A DNA stretch of 64,000 nt from Nocardia cyriacigeorgica GUH-2. Lineage in GTDB: Bacteria > Actinomycetota > Actinomycetes > Mycobacteriales > Mycobacteriaceae. The translations under genes were made by a program, and so were the position numbers. The notes under the pieces are model-generated. The model worked only from the letters and a program-made list of their open reading frames with translations, was not told where the DNA came from and searched no databases. The stretch spans positions 4,960,001 to 5,024,000 of the forward strand of contig NC_016887.1 of the NCBI RefSeq assembly GCF_000284035.1, in the 5' to 3' direction. This document shows positions 49,684 to 58,747 of the stretch, in pieces (positions within the stretch are counted from its first letter, which is position 1; each line of letters opens with the position of its first letter).

Positions 49684-49793
49684 GCTGCGATGACGGCGCT
49701 CCGGCGAGTCGCGTGGCGTGTCGCGCGCGGTCTGACCGGCCCACCGGGGTAATGACCGATTTCCGCTAGCAGCGGTGGCCGGGAGCTGTCATT

Positions 49794-51305
49794 GTGGTTG
49801 ACGTGACGATCACGGCTCTGGACTTCGAACGCTGTTACCGAGCGGTCTCCACCCGGGACTCCCGCTTCGACGGGCAGTTCTTCACCGCCGTGCGGACCAC
49901 CGGAATCTATTGCCGCCCATCGTGTCCGGCGATCACTCCGAAACGCGCCAATGTCAGCTTCCTGCCGACGGCGGCCGCGGCACAGCAGGCCGGCTATCGC
50001 GCCTGCCGCCGCTGCCTGCCCGACGCGGCGCCCGGTTCACCGCTATGGAACACCCGAGCCGATCTCGCGGCCCGGGCGATGCGGTTGATCGGCGACGGCG
50101 TCATCGAGCGTGGTGGGGTACCCGCGCTGGCGGCCACGCTCGGATATTCGCAGCGTCAGCTCACGCGGGTACTGACCAACGAACTCGGTGCGGGCCCGCT
50201 GGCCCTGGCGCGGGCCCATCGCGCGCACACCGCGCGGCTGCTGATCCAGACCACGAATATGCCGATGTCGGATATCGCGTTCGCGGCCGGGTTCGCCAGC
50301 ATCCGCCAGTTCAACGACACCGTGCGCGAGGTGTTCGCCGTCAGCCCCACCACCATGCGCAGCGAGGCGCAGCGGGCCAACGGACGGGCCGTGCCGAGCA
50401 CCAATGGCACGCTCACCCTGCGGCTGCCCTACCGCGAACCGCTGGATCGCTCCTGGCTGGAATGGTTTCTGTCGGCGCACGCGGCGCCGGGGCTGGAACT
50501 GTGGGAGGACCGCAGTTACCTGCGGAATCTGCGCACCCCGCACGGGCACGCGTCGATCCGGCTGGGGTTCCAGCGCGATCATGTGCGGGCGGAACTGGCG
50601 CTGCACGATATGCGCGACCTCGCGCCGACGGTGGCGCGGTTGCGTCATCTGCTCGATCTCGACGCCGACCCGATTGGGATCGATGAGGCGCTCGGGGTGG
50701 CCGGGCACGCCGATCGCCCGGAGGGCCGTCCGCGGTTCGTGCCCGGAATCCGGGTGCCGGGCTGCCTGGACGGGCCGGAATTGTTGCTGCGCACCATGAT
50801 CGGCCAGCAGATCTCGGTGCAGGCGGCCGCGACGCACACCGCCCGGCTGGTGTCGGCGCTCGGGGATCCGATCGACGGGCCGACGCCACGGCTGTTCCCC
50901 GACCCCGCGGTGATCGCCGAACGCGGCGCCGAAGTGCTGACCGGGCCGGCGCGCAGGATCCGCTCGATCGTCAATGCCGCCGCCGCGCTGGCCTCCGGTG
51001 ACCTGGCCCTGCATCCCGGCCGCACCGCCGCCGACCTGCGCCGCGAGCTGCTGACGCTGGAAGGCGTCGGCCCGTGGACGGCCGACTACGTGACCATGCG
51101 CCTGCTCGCCGACCCCGACATCCTGCTCGACACCGACCTGGTGGTCCGTCAGGGCGCCGCCCTGCACGCCATCGACCTCACCGACACCGCGCGGTTCGCG
51201 CCGTGGCGCTCCTACCTGTCCATGCAGTTGTGGCACAGCGCCCTGGCCGCCCGCACCGTACCGGCGGCCCGCGCCGGCCGAACGAAAGCGAGTACCGAAT
51301 CATGA
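49794..51305 (+). CDS. alkA: Ada-AlkA fusion: methyl-phosphotriester sensor plus 3-methyladenine glycosylase
   Basis: The 503-residue protein begins with an Ada metal-binding domain (Cys40 and Cys44 in GIYCRPSC, Cys71 and Cys74 in RACRRC; Cys40 matches the methyl-accepting Cys of E. coli Ada). It continues with an AraC-type HTH (about 85-195), an AlkA N-terminal domain, and an HhH-GPD glycosylase domain with LEGVGPWTADYV and the catalytic Asp in ILLDTDLV. It both senses alkylation and excises alkylated bases. It overlaps the ogt-type gene by ATGA. The GTG at 49794 or the GTG at 49803 can be the start. Confidence 0.92.
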   Translation: MVDVTITALDFERCYRAVSTRDSRFDGQFFTAVRTTGIYCRPSCPAITPKRANVSFLPTAAAAQQAGYRACRRCLPDAAPGSPLWNTRADLAARAMRLIGDGVIERGGVPALAATLGYSQRQLTRVLTNELGAGPLALARAHRAHTARLLIQTTNMPMSDIAFAAGFASIRQFNDTVREVFAVSPTTMRSEAQRANGRAVPSTNGTLTLRLPYREPLDRSWLEWFLSAHAAPGLELWEDRSYLRNLRTPHGHASIRLGFQRDHVRAELALHDMRDLAPTVARLRHLLDLDADPIGIDEALGVAGHADRPEGRPRFVPGIRVPGCLDGPELLLRTMIGQQISVQAAATHTARLVSALGDPIDGPTPRLFPDPAVIAERGAEVLTGPARRIRSIVNAAAALASGDLALHPGRTAADLRRELLTLEGVGPWTADYVTMRLLADPDILLDTDLVVRQGAALHAIDLTDTARFAPWRSYLSMQLWHSALAARTVPAARAGRTKASTES

Positions 51306-51847
51306 CCGCAGCCGTCCTCTCCCCCGCTCCTGTCGAAACCGCGGTCCGCACCGCGGATTTCGCCACCGTCGAGACGCCGATCGGCCCGTTCACCACGCTG
51401 GTCGACGGTGACGGTGCCGTGCTGGCCTCCGGCTGGACCGCCGGCGCGGAGAATCTGCGCGGGCTGATCCACTCCGGGTTACGGCCCGGTGCGCTGCGGC
51501 AGCGCGCGGAACTCGGCGCGGTGACCGACGCCGTCATCGCCTACCACCGCGGGGATCTCACCGCCATCGACTCCATCGAAGTCCGCCAGCGGTCCGGTGA
51601 ATTCCTCATGCACGCCTGGGAGATCCTGCGCACGGTTCCCGCCGGCACGCCCCTCACCTACACCGCCTTCGCCGCTCGCTCCGGCCGCCCCGCCGCGACG
51701 CGCGCCGCCGCCAATGCCTGCGCCCGCAATGCCGCGGCGCTGTTCGTCCCCTGCCACCGGATCCTGCGCACCGACGGGACGCTCGGCGGGTTCCGGTGGG
51801 GGTTGCCGGCCAAGCGGTGGTTGATCGATCACGAAGCGCTCGGCTAG
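51302..51847 (+). CDS. ogt: Methylated-DNA-protein-cysteine methyltransferase (Ogt)
   Basis: The 181-residue protein has the active-site motif PCHR (Cys151) in FVPCHRILRTDG, preceded by the DNA-binding helix region RAAANACARNAAALF, and the GGFRWGLPAKRWLIDHE ending. It removes methyl groups from O6-alkylguanine in a single suicide transfer. It is translationally coupled to the Ada-AlkA gene, forming an adaptive-response operon. Confidence 0.94.
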   Translation: MTAAVLSPAPVETAVRTADFATVETPIGPFTTLVDGDGAVLASGWTAGAENLRGLIHSGLRPGALRQRAELGAVTDAVIAYHRGDLTAIDSIEVRQRSGEFLMHAWEILRTVPAGTPLTYTAFAARSGRPAATRAAANACARNAAALFVPCHRILRTDGTLGGFRWGLPAKRWLIDHEALG

Positions 51848-51850
51848 ACC

Positions 51851-51912
51851 ACCAGCTGCGGTGGGGGTGTAACGCGAAGCGGCCAGCTAGATGACCAGCT
51901 GCGGTGGGGGTG
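51851..51912. repeat. Short duplication of the mocR-type gene 3' end
   Basis: The 19-base sequence ACCAGCTGCGGTGGGGGTG occurs at 51851-51869 and at 51894-51912. The second copy codes the true C-terminus RVAPPPQLVI and stop of the leftward gene; the first, beyond that stop, still reads RVTPPPQLVV and stop. Confidence 0.75.
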
Positions 51913-53311
51913 CGACGCGTTGCGCCGGTACGCGGTAAGCACCCCAGGCCTGGGCCAGGCGCTCGACGGCCGTGTCGAGTGTGGGCTCGGGGTGGCGGAA
52001 ATGCAGGCGCACGAAGTCGTTGCTGCGGCCGGTGGGGTCGAGTCCGCTGCCGGCCAGCACCGAGACACCGTGGCGCAGTGCGGTTTGCGCGAACGAGTCG
52101 CCGTCGCCGTACGGCAGTCGGGCCCAGACGGTTTGGCCGCCGGGGACAGCGGGGACCGTCCAATCCGGGAGCCGCTCGGCCAGCGCGGACAGCAGCCGGT
52201 CATGGCAGGACTTTCGCTGCGGCGCTTGCTCGCTGCACAGGGCATCCAGGTCCGGGATCAGCAGGGCGGCGGCCATCTGGGTGGGGATGCTGCCGCCCAG
52301 ATCGTGCACCGCGCGCAGCCGGGTCAGCCGGGCGACCGTCGCGGTGGAGGCGCGGACCCAGCCGATGCGCAGACCGCCCCAGAGGTTCTTGCTCAACGAG
52401 CCGATGGAGATGGTTGTGGTGTCGACCGCGCACAGCGGAGCGGGCAGGTCCGTCTCGGGGAAGCCCAGGTCGGCGGGCACTTCATCGACCAGCAGGGGTA
52501 TTTCGGCGGCGACGGCGAGTTCGGTGAGGCGCCGGCGGGCCAGCGGGGACAGCACCGAACCGGTGGGGTTCTGGAACGTCGGGGTGAGGTATGCGAGCGC
52601 CGGGCGTGCCGTGCGCAGCAATGCCTCGAACCCGTCGAGACCGACCGGCAGGGCGTGCGGGACCGCCGCGGCCTCGCGAAACGCTTCCAGCGCACCGGGA
52701 TACGTCGGTGCCTCGACCACCACCGGGTCGCCGGGTTCCACGAACGCGCGGGCCAGCAGAGACAGGGCTTGCTGGCCGCCGTTGGTGATCAGAATCTGGT
52801 CCGGGTCGGTCGGCGCACCGGCAGCGGTGTAGCGCTCGGCGATCGCGGACCGGAGCTGCGGCAGCCCGGCCGGGTAATAGCCGATATCGGTCTCGATGGC
52901 GGCCAGCTCCGGCACGATGCGAGCGAAGGCCTCGGTCACCGCCGGTGGTGGGGCGGTGGGCGCGGCGCAGGCCAGTGAGACGATGTCGTGGCCGGGCTCG
53001 AGCAGGTGCAGGAACATCGGGGCGCTGGTCGTCTCGGGTGGCGGCGTCGTTGGCGAGCCTGCGACCCGGGTTCCGCTGCCCTGGTGTCGCACGATCCGGC
53101 CCTCGGCCGCGAGCAGATCGTAGGCCGCCACCACGGTATTGCGGCCCACGGCGAGCTGTTTCGCGAAGGCGCGATCCGGTGGCAACGGCCCGCCGGGCGG
53201 CAGATCGCCGACGTCGATCAAACGGCGAAGTCGCCCCGCGAGCAGCACATACAGCGGTCCGCGGCCGGTTGCCCACCGGCCGAGCCGTGCCGCCACGTCG
53301 ATTGGTTCCAT
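51887..53311 (-). CDS. MocR/PdxR-type regulator (GntR HTH + aminotransferase fold)
   Basis: The 474-residue protein joins an N-terminal GntR winged helix (LPPDRAFAKQLAVGRNTVVAAYDLLAAEGRI, residues 42-72) to an aminotransferase class I domain (QILITNGGQQALSLLARAF, TPTFQNPTGSVLSPLARR, and the PLP-binding Lys in SIGSLSKNLWGGLRIGW). MocR regulators often respond to PLP or aminated metabolites. The ATG at 53311 (MEPIDVAARLG) is supported by the position of the HTH. It is divergent from the cupin gene, with 64 bases between, so that gene is a likely target. Confidence 0.88.
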   Translation of the reverse strand: MEPIDVAARLGRWATGRGPLYVLLAGRLRRLIDVGDLPPGGPLPPDRAFAKQLAVGRNTVVAAYDLLAAEGRIVRHQGSGTRVAGSPTTPPPETTSAPMFLHLLEPGHDIVSLACAAPTAPPPAVTEAFARIVPELAAIETDIGYYPAGLPQLRSAIAERYTAAGAPTDPDQILITNGGQQALSLLARAFVEPGDPVVVEAPTYPGALEAFREAAAVPHALPVGLDGFEALLRTARPALAYLTPTFQNPTGSVLSPLARRRLTELAVAAEIPLLVDEVPADLGFPETDLPAPLCAVDTTTISIGSLSKNLWGGLRIGWVRASTATVARLTRLRAVHDLGGSIPTQMAAALLIPDLDALCSEQAPQRKSCHDRLLSALAERLPDWTVPAVPGGQTVWARLPYGDGDSFAQTALRHGVSVLAGSGLDPTGRSNDFVRLHFRHPEPTLDTAVERLAQAWGAYRVPAQRVAPPPQLVI

Positions 53312-53375
53312 TGCCGGACCAATTCTGCCGCAGTGGCCCTGTGCTCGCCGCCCGTCGCCGCAGAGGATCGGACAC

Positions 53376-53723
53376 ATGGTTGAGAAAACGACGTCCGAGC
53401 CCACCCACGCGGTATCGATAGCCGCCGCCATCGCCGCCCTGCCCGGCCCGTTCCAGCAGCGTGAGCTGGCCCGCGCGAACGACAGCGTGGTGCGCCTCGC
53501 CCGGCTCGAGGGCGAATTCCCCTGGCACCACCACGACGAGGATGAACTGTTCCTGTGCTGGGACGGGACCGTTCGCATCGAACTCGCAGACCGCGCGCCG
53601 GTCCCGCTGGCAGCCGGCGAGATGTTCGTGGTGGAGAAGGGCATTCGGCACCGCCCCGTCGCCGACAGCCCCGCGCATGTCCTGCTGATCGAACGGCCGG
53701 AGACGACGCAGTACGGGAGTTGA
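53376..53723 (+). CDS. Cupin-domain protein
   Basis: The 115-residue protein has the two cupin motifs: FPWHHHDEDELFLCWDG and AGEMFVVEKGIRHRPVA. Metal ligands His-His-Glu and His are visible. It is probably an enzyme or small-molecule-binding protein; the substrate is unknown. AGAGGA precedes the ATG at 53376. It is divergent from the MocR gene. Confidence 0.82.
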   Translation: MVEKTTSEPTHAVSIAAAIAALPGPFQQRELARANDSVVRLARLEGEFPWHHHDEDELFLCWDGTVRIELADRAPVPLAAGEMFVVEKGIRHRPVADSPAHVLLIERPETTQYGS

Positions 53724-53761
53724 TCGCGGCCGGACCAGCCTTTTCGCGGCCCGGATGCCGG

Positions 53762-56700
53762 TCAAGCGACCGTGGCCTGTAGACGTGAGCCCGCGCGGCC
53801 GCGGATGACGTGCAGGCGGCTGGGGATGCGCTGGCGCATTTCGTCGACGTGGCTGACCAGGCCGACGACCCGGCCACCGGCGCGCAGGTCGTCGAGGACG
53901 CCCATGACGGCGTCGAGAGTGTCGGCGTCCAGGCTGCCGAAACCTTCGTCGATGAACAGGGTGTCCAGGACGATGCCGCCGGTTTCCGCCGCGACGGTGT
54001 CGGCCAGGCCGAGCGCGAGGGAGAGCGACGCCATGAAGGTTTCGCCGCCGGAGAGGGTTTTGGCGGGGCGGATGGCGCCGGTGTAGTCGTCGCGGATATC
54101 GAGACCGAGACCGCCGCGGCGCCCGTGGGTTCCGGCGCGGTCGGTGTGCACGAATTCGTAACGGCCGCCCGACATCCGGCGCAGCCGGGCCGAACCGGCC
54201 AGCGCCACCTCCTCCAGCCGCGCGGCGAGCACGTAGGAGCGCAACGACATTCGGCGGTTGTTGGCGCCACGGCCCGCGACCACGTCGGCCAGCGCGGCCA
54301 GTTCCTCGTGCGCCCGCTGGGCCGGAGCGATGTGATCGACCGCCGCCCACAACTGGCCGCAGAGCTCCTCCAGTTTGGCGACCCGCGTGGTGGCCGCGGC
54401 GTGCGCGGCGACCGCGATATCGAGCGCCTGACGGGCCTCGCGCACCGCCGCGTCGAGCGCGGCCAGATCACCCGGTTCGGCGTCCGCCGCCGCCCGCACC
54501 TCCGGTTCCGCCAGCACCGCCTCGGCCGCCGCTTTCGCCCGCTCGGCGGATTCGAGCTGCTGCTCGATCTCGCGCTGGCTGCGCGCATCCCGGACCACAT
54601 CCTCGATCCGCCGCGCGTAGGCGGTGAGTAGCGCGAGGAGCTGCGCCGGAGTCATCGGATCGGGAGCAGGGTCCGGTGTCGCGGCAGCGCGCGGATCGCC
54701 GGTTTCTGGAGCCGACTCAGGCAGATCGAACAACGTCGGCTCGTCCTCGTCGGCCGGTGCGCCATCGGACGGGAGGTCGAACAAGGCCGGCTCGGGATCG
54801 GGCCCTGCGCCTAGCCGTACGTTGACCGCCTGCGGGCCACGCGATCCCGGCACCGGCTCCGGATCGACCTCGGCCCCGTCGGCAGACGCGGAGCGCCGGG
54901 CCCCCGGCGATACGTCAGGCACCGGCAACGGATCGACCTCCGCCCCGTCGACTGGCATCGTCGCAGCATCGCCGTTGGTCTCCTCCGCTTCGAGCGCGAA
55001 TCCCGCCGAACGGGCGAGGTTCTCCACACGTTCGGCGATTCCGCGGACCTGTTGCCAGGCGGACGCGGCCGCGGTTTCGGCGGCGCGGTAGGTGGTGGCG
55101 GCGGCGATCAGGGAGTCGAGGCGGGTGCGGCGGCGGGCGATGGTGGTGTCGGCGCCTGCGGCTTCGCGGAGGCGGGCGGTGAGTTCGGTGAGGCGGGTTT
55201 CGGCGGCGGCGATGGTTGAAGTGATGGTGCCGCGGCGGGTTTCGGCGGTGCGGAGGCGGTCGTGCAGGTCGGTTTCCTCGGCGCGCAGGCGGTCGAGTTC
55301 CGCTGTGGCCGCGGCGGTTTGGTCGGCGAGTTCGCCGGTGTCTTCGTAGCGGAGGGTGGCGGTGCGCAGGGCGGCGGCGAGTTCGACCGGGTCGGCGTCG
55401 CCGCCGCGGGCGGTCAGGCCCTCGATCTCGCGTTCCAGCTCGGCGATCCGCGCCAGCACCTGATCGCGAGCCGCTTCGGCCGCGCGTTCCTGGGCGCTCG
55501 CCGCCTCTTCGGCTTCCTTGGACACCGCGCTCTCGGTCGGCCGAGCCGGGTCCGGATGGTCGGCCGAGCCACAGACCGTGCACGGGACGCCGTCGGTGAG
55601 CTGCCCGGCCAGTTCCGCCGCCATCCCGGCCAGCCGCCGCTCCCGCAGATCCAGCACGCGTTCCCTGGCGTCGTTGTGCTTGGCGCGGGCGGTCTCGGCA
55701 TCGACCTGCGCCCGATCGAGGTCGCGCCGTCGCTCCGCCAGCGCAACCGCCGCCGTCGCCGCACCCTGCAACCGCTCACACTCGGCGGCCAGCGCGGGCA
55801 GCATGGCAGCCGCGTCCGCGGATTCCCTGACCCGCGCCTCGGCCGCCACGATCGCGGCGGGAATCCTCTCCCGCCGCTCGGCGATCCGCACGAGCCGCTG
55901 CCCCAGCTTCGCTTCCTCGCCGCGCAGCGCCGCGATCTCCCCCGTCAGCTGCTCGGCCGCCTCCGCATACGACCCCACTTCGTCCAGCACACCGATTCGC
56001 GCACTCCACTGCCGAATCGCCCCGTCGACGTCAGCGTCCGGTCGCAGCACAGGTCGCCGGGAGGTCGAATCCCCGATGTCACCGGCGTCTGCCCGGGAAC
56101 CGCTCGACAGCCCTGCCCGGTCCCCGCGAACATCACCGGCGAAGCCGCCGGCGCCCAGGTCCCGATCTCGATCGGAAGGCGCGCCATCGTGGCCAGACCG
56201 GATCGCCGCCCGTCCCGCCGACCCGCGTTGCTCCTGCTCCGACAACCCGTGCTCCGCGTGCGGGCGCCCAGAGTCGCGAGGGCCCTCCTCGAGCAACTCC
56301 CGACCGGGCAGATCAGCACTCCCCGGCTCCCCCAGCAACTGCACCAATCGCGCTCCCGCACGCTCGGTTTCGGCGTCATGCCGCTTGGCCCGCTGCACCG
56401 CCGCGCGAGCTTCGTCCAGCGCCGCGGCGACGGGTTCGGCGCGGCGGGCGGCTTCCAACTCCGCGCGGCGGGCGGCGCGGTCGGCGGCGGTGGCGGCGTA
56501 GTCGTCGAGTTGGCGGCGGGCGGTGAGCAGGCGGCGGTGGGTGTCGGCGAGTTTGCGTTGCTGTTCGGCGGCCGCGTCGGCACGGGCGGAATCCGCGCGG
56601 CGGCGTTCGAGTTCGGTCGTGGCGGCGGCGAGGTCGGTGCGGGCGGTGTCGAGCAGGTCCTCGGACCAGTCGACGGCCTCGAGCGGGCCCACGGTTTCGG

Positions 56701-57370
56701 TGGCACTGATCCCCGCGGTGACGCCGACCTGCACGATCAGGTTGTCCACCCCGCGGGTGCGGGCGGCCAGTTCGGCGTCGGAGGTGCGGCGGCGTTCGGC
56801 CAGCCACTGTTCGGCGGTACCGAATCGTTCGGTGTCGAAGAGCTTTTCGAGCAGCTTCTCCCGCTCCTCGTTGTCCGCGCGCAGGAATCGCGCGAAATCG
56901 CCCTGCGGCAGCAGCACCACCTGGAAGAACTGTTCGGCGCTCATGCCGAGCAGGCGTTTGACCTCGTCGCCGATATCCGGGATGCGGGACAGGTTGGCGC
57001 CACGGCCGTCCAGCCATTCCAGGGTGGCCTTGGCTTTCTCGATCGAGGTGCCGGTGCCGCGACGTTTGGGCCGCTCGAATTCGGGGCTGCGGATCAGCCT
57101 GACGCGGCGCCCACCGAGCGTGGCTTCCAACAGCACCTTCGGCGGGGTCTGCGGGGAGGCGTGGTCGGAATGCAGGCGTTTGCTGTCGTTACGGGCGCCG
57201 GGCACCCGGCCGTAGAGCGCGAACGCGATGGCGTCCAGCACGGTGGTCTTGCCCGCGCCGGTCTGCCCGTGCAGCAGGAACAGGCCGTCGGCGCCGAGGG
57301 TGTCGAAGTCGACGACGGTGGTCTCGGCGAACGGGCCGAACGCGGTGATCTCGAGCCGGTGCAGCCTCAT
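53762..57370 (-). CDS. sbcC: SbcC ATPase subunit of the SbcCD nuclease, with two disordered insertions
   Basis: The 1202-residue Rad50-like ATPase has Walker A GQTGAGKTTVLDAIAF, a zinc hook CxxC (VPCTVCGSADHP, about residue 595), signature LSGGETFMASLSLALG and Walker B FIDEGFGSLDADT. It opens DNA hairpins and double-strand ends together with SbcD. Two Pro/Gly/Asp-rich inserts of about 100 residues lie in the coiled-coil arms (residues 343-443 and 795-905); the second contains LFDLP twice. The ATG at 57370 overlaps the sbcD stop. Confidence 0.93.
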   Translation of the reverse strand: MRLHRLEITAFGPFAETTVVDFDTLGADGLFLLHGQTGAGKTTVLDAIAFALYGRVPGARNDSKRLHSDHASPQTPPKVLLEATLGGRRVRLIRSPEFERPKRRGTGTSIEKAKATLEWLDGRGANLSRIPDIGDEVKRLLGMSAEQFFQVVLLPQGDFARFLRADNEEREKLLEKLFDTERFGTAEQWLAERRRTSDAELAARTRGVDNLIVQVGVTAGISATETVGPLEAVDWSEDLLDTARTDLAAATTELERRRADSARADAAAEQQRKLADTHRRLLTARRQLDDYAATAADRAARRAELEAARRAEPVAAALDEARAAVQRAKRHDAETERAGARLVQLLGEPGSADLPGRELLEEGPRDSGRPHAEHGLSEQEQRGSAGRAAIRSGHDGAPSDRDRDLGAGGFAGDVRGDRAGLSSGSRADAGDIGDSTSRRPVLRPDADVDGAIRQWSARIGVLDEVGSYAEAAEQLTGEIAALRGEEAKLGQRLVRIAERRERIPAAIVAAEARVRESADAAAMLPALAAECERLQGAATAAVALAERRRDLDRAQVDAETARAKHNDARERVLDLRERRLAGMAAELAGQLTDGVPCTVCGSADHPDPARPTESAVSKEAEEAASAQERAAEAARDQVLARIAELEREIEGLTARGGDADPVELAAALRTATLRYEDTGELADQTAAATAELDRLRAEETDLHDRLRTAETRRGTITSTIAAAETRLTELTARLREAAGADTTIARRRTRLDSLIAAATTYRAAETAAASAWQQVRGIAERVENLARSAGFALEAEETNGDAATMPVDGAEVDPLPVPDVSPGARRSASADGAEVDPEPVPGSRGPQAVNVRLGAGPDPEPALFDLPSDGAPADEDEPTLFDLPESAPETGDPRAAATPDPAPDPMTPAQLLALLTAYARRIEDVVRDARSQREIEQQLESAERAKAAAEAVLAEPEVRAAADAEPGDLAALDAAVREARQALDIAVAAHAAATTRVAKLEELCGQLWAAVDHIAPAQRAHEELAALADVVAGRGANNRRMSLRSYVLAARLEEVALAGSARLRRMSGGRYEFVHTDRAGTHGRRGGLGLDIRDDYTGAIRPAKTLSGGETFMASLSLALGLADTVAAETGGIVLDTLFIDEGFGSLDADTLDAVMGVLDDLRAGGRVVGLVSHVDEMRQRIPSRLHVIRGRAGSRLQATVA

Positions 57371-58545
57371 GCCGACAGTTCCGTGGCGCCGGCCCGGCCG
57401 ACGGTCGCCGCCTCCGGTTCCCTGGTGGCCGCCGCGATGGCCCGCTCCAGCCAGGCCATCTCCGAGTCGGTGGGCTCGCCCCGCACATCGCTGAGGAAGC
57501 TGCGCGCCACCTCGGTGTCGCGGCGCCCGTGCACCCGCTCGCGATAGCGCAGGTCCGACTCGCCCTGCGGCCGCTGCCATTCCACATGCACCGCGTACGG
57601 GAAGCGTTCGCGCAGCTTGCGCATGGCATCGATGGGGCGGGCGTGGTCGGTGAGCGTGGCCGACACATAGTCCTCGCACGCCCGGCCGTACTCCGCGCCG
57701 TTGAGCAGCTCGTCCAGGGTGCCGGTGAGCCGGCTCAGCCCGCGCACCACCGGGATCTCCCGCCGCCGCACCTGGACCAGCCCGTCGGCGGCCAGGTCGG
57801 CGATCCAGACCGCTTTGCGGTGCGAATTCTCGCCGAACGAATACGGCAGCGGCGAACCGGAATAGCGCACTGCCTCCGACAGCGTCTGCGGCGAATGCAG
57901 ATGACCGAGCGCGACGTAGTCGATGCCGTCGAACTCCCCCAGCGGCACCGTCTCCACCCCGCCCACCGAGATCGACCGCTCCGATCCCGTCGCCTCACCC
58001 CCGACGACGAACGCATGCGCGAGCACGACCGTGCGCACTCCCGGCCGGGCCGCGATGTCCTCGCGGATCCGCCCCATCGCCGCCGCCAGGATCTCGGCAT
58101 GCGAACGCGCCTGCGGCACCCCCAATTCGACGCGGGTGATCTCCGGCTCCAGATACGGGATGCCGTAGAAGGCGACCTCGCCGTGCTCGTCCGACAGCAG
58201 GACCGGCACGTGCGCATCGGCGACGGTGGTGCGCAGGAACAGCCCGCCCGCGGCCGCGAAGCTGGCGCCCGCGCCGAGCCTGGCCGGCGAATCGTGATTG
58301 CCGGAAGTGGCGACGATGCGCGCGCCCGCCGCCCGGATGGCCTCGAATCCGCGGTTGCACACCGCGATCGCGTCGGCGCTGGGGATGGAGCGGTCGTAGA
58401 CGTCGCCGGGCACCACGACCACGTCCACCGATTCCTCGGCCACCAGCTCCGCGATGGCGGTCAGCGCGTACTCCTGATCGCCGAGCAGATCGACGCCGTG
58501 AAAGGTGCGGCCGATATGCCAGTCCGACGTGTGCAGGATTCGCAT
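57367..58545 (-). CDS. sbcD: SbcD exonuclease subunit
   Basis: The 392-residue calcineurin-like phosphoesterase shows all Mre11-type motifs: TSDWHIGRTF, VVPGDVYDRS, TSGNHDSPARL, and the metal-binding GHLHSPQ. It supplies the nuclease activity of SbcCD. The ATG at 58545 (MRILHTSDWHIG) is chosen from homology; the ORF extends to 58575. It is translationally coupled to sbcC. Confidence 0.94.
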   Translation of the reverse strand: MRILHTSDWHIGRTFHGVDLLGDQEYALTAIAELVAEESVDVVVVPGDVYDRSIPSADAIAVCNRGFEAIRAAGARIVATSGNHDSPARLGAGASFAAAGGLFLRTTVADAHVPVLLSDEHGEVAFYGIPYLEPEITRVELGVPQARSHAEILAAAMGRIREDIAARPGVRTVVLAHAFVVGGEATGSERSISVGGVETVPLGEFDGIDYVALGHLHSPQTLSEAVRYSGSPLPYSFGENSHRKAVWIADLAADGLVQVRRREIPVVRGLSRLTGTLDELLNGAEYGRACEDYVSATLTDHARPIDAMRKLRERFPYAVHVEWQRPQGESDLRYRERVHGRRDTEVARSFLSDVRGEPTDSEMAWLERAIAAATREPEAATVGRAGATELSA

Positions 58546-58734
58546 GCCGCGAACCGTATGGCAACCCACCGACACACTTCAATCAGAGGGCGCCGAGTGT
58601 CGGATACCCGCCGGGCGCCCGACCGGCCGCGATGTGACGGCGGCCACGAAATCGGCGGCCTGGGCGGGCGCGGGCCGGGGCAACGGCCGTCACTCGACCG
58701 GCCCTGCCATGACACCCACCGGCGCGTCGGCAGA

Positions 58735-58740
58735 TAGTGT
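58735..58740 (+). promoter_or_regulatory. -10 element (TAGTGT) for a leaderless transcript
   Basis: TAGTGT lies seven bases before the GTG at 58748; TGACAC 19 bases further upstream could be a weak -35. No Shine-Dalgarno precedes the start codon. Confidence 0.4.
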
Positions 58741-58747
58741 TCACTAC

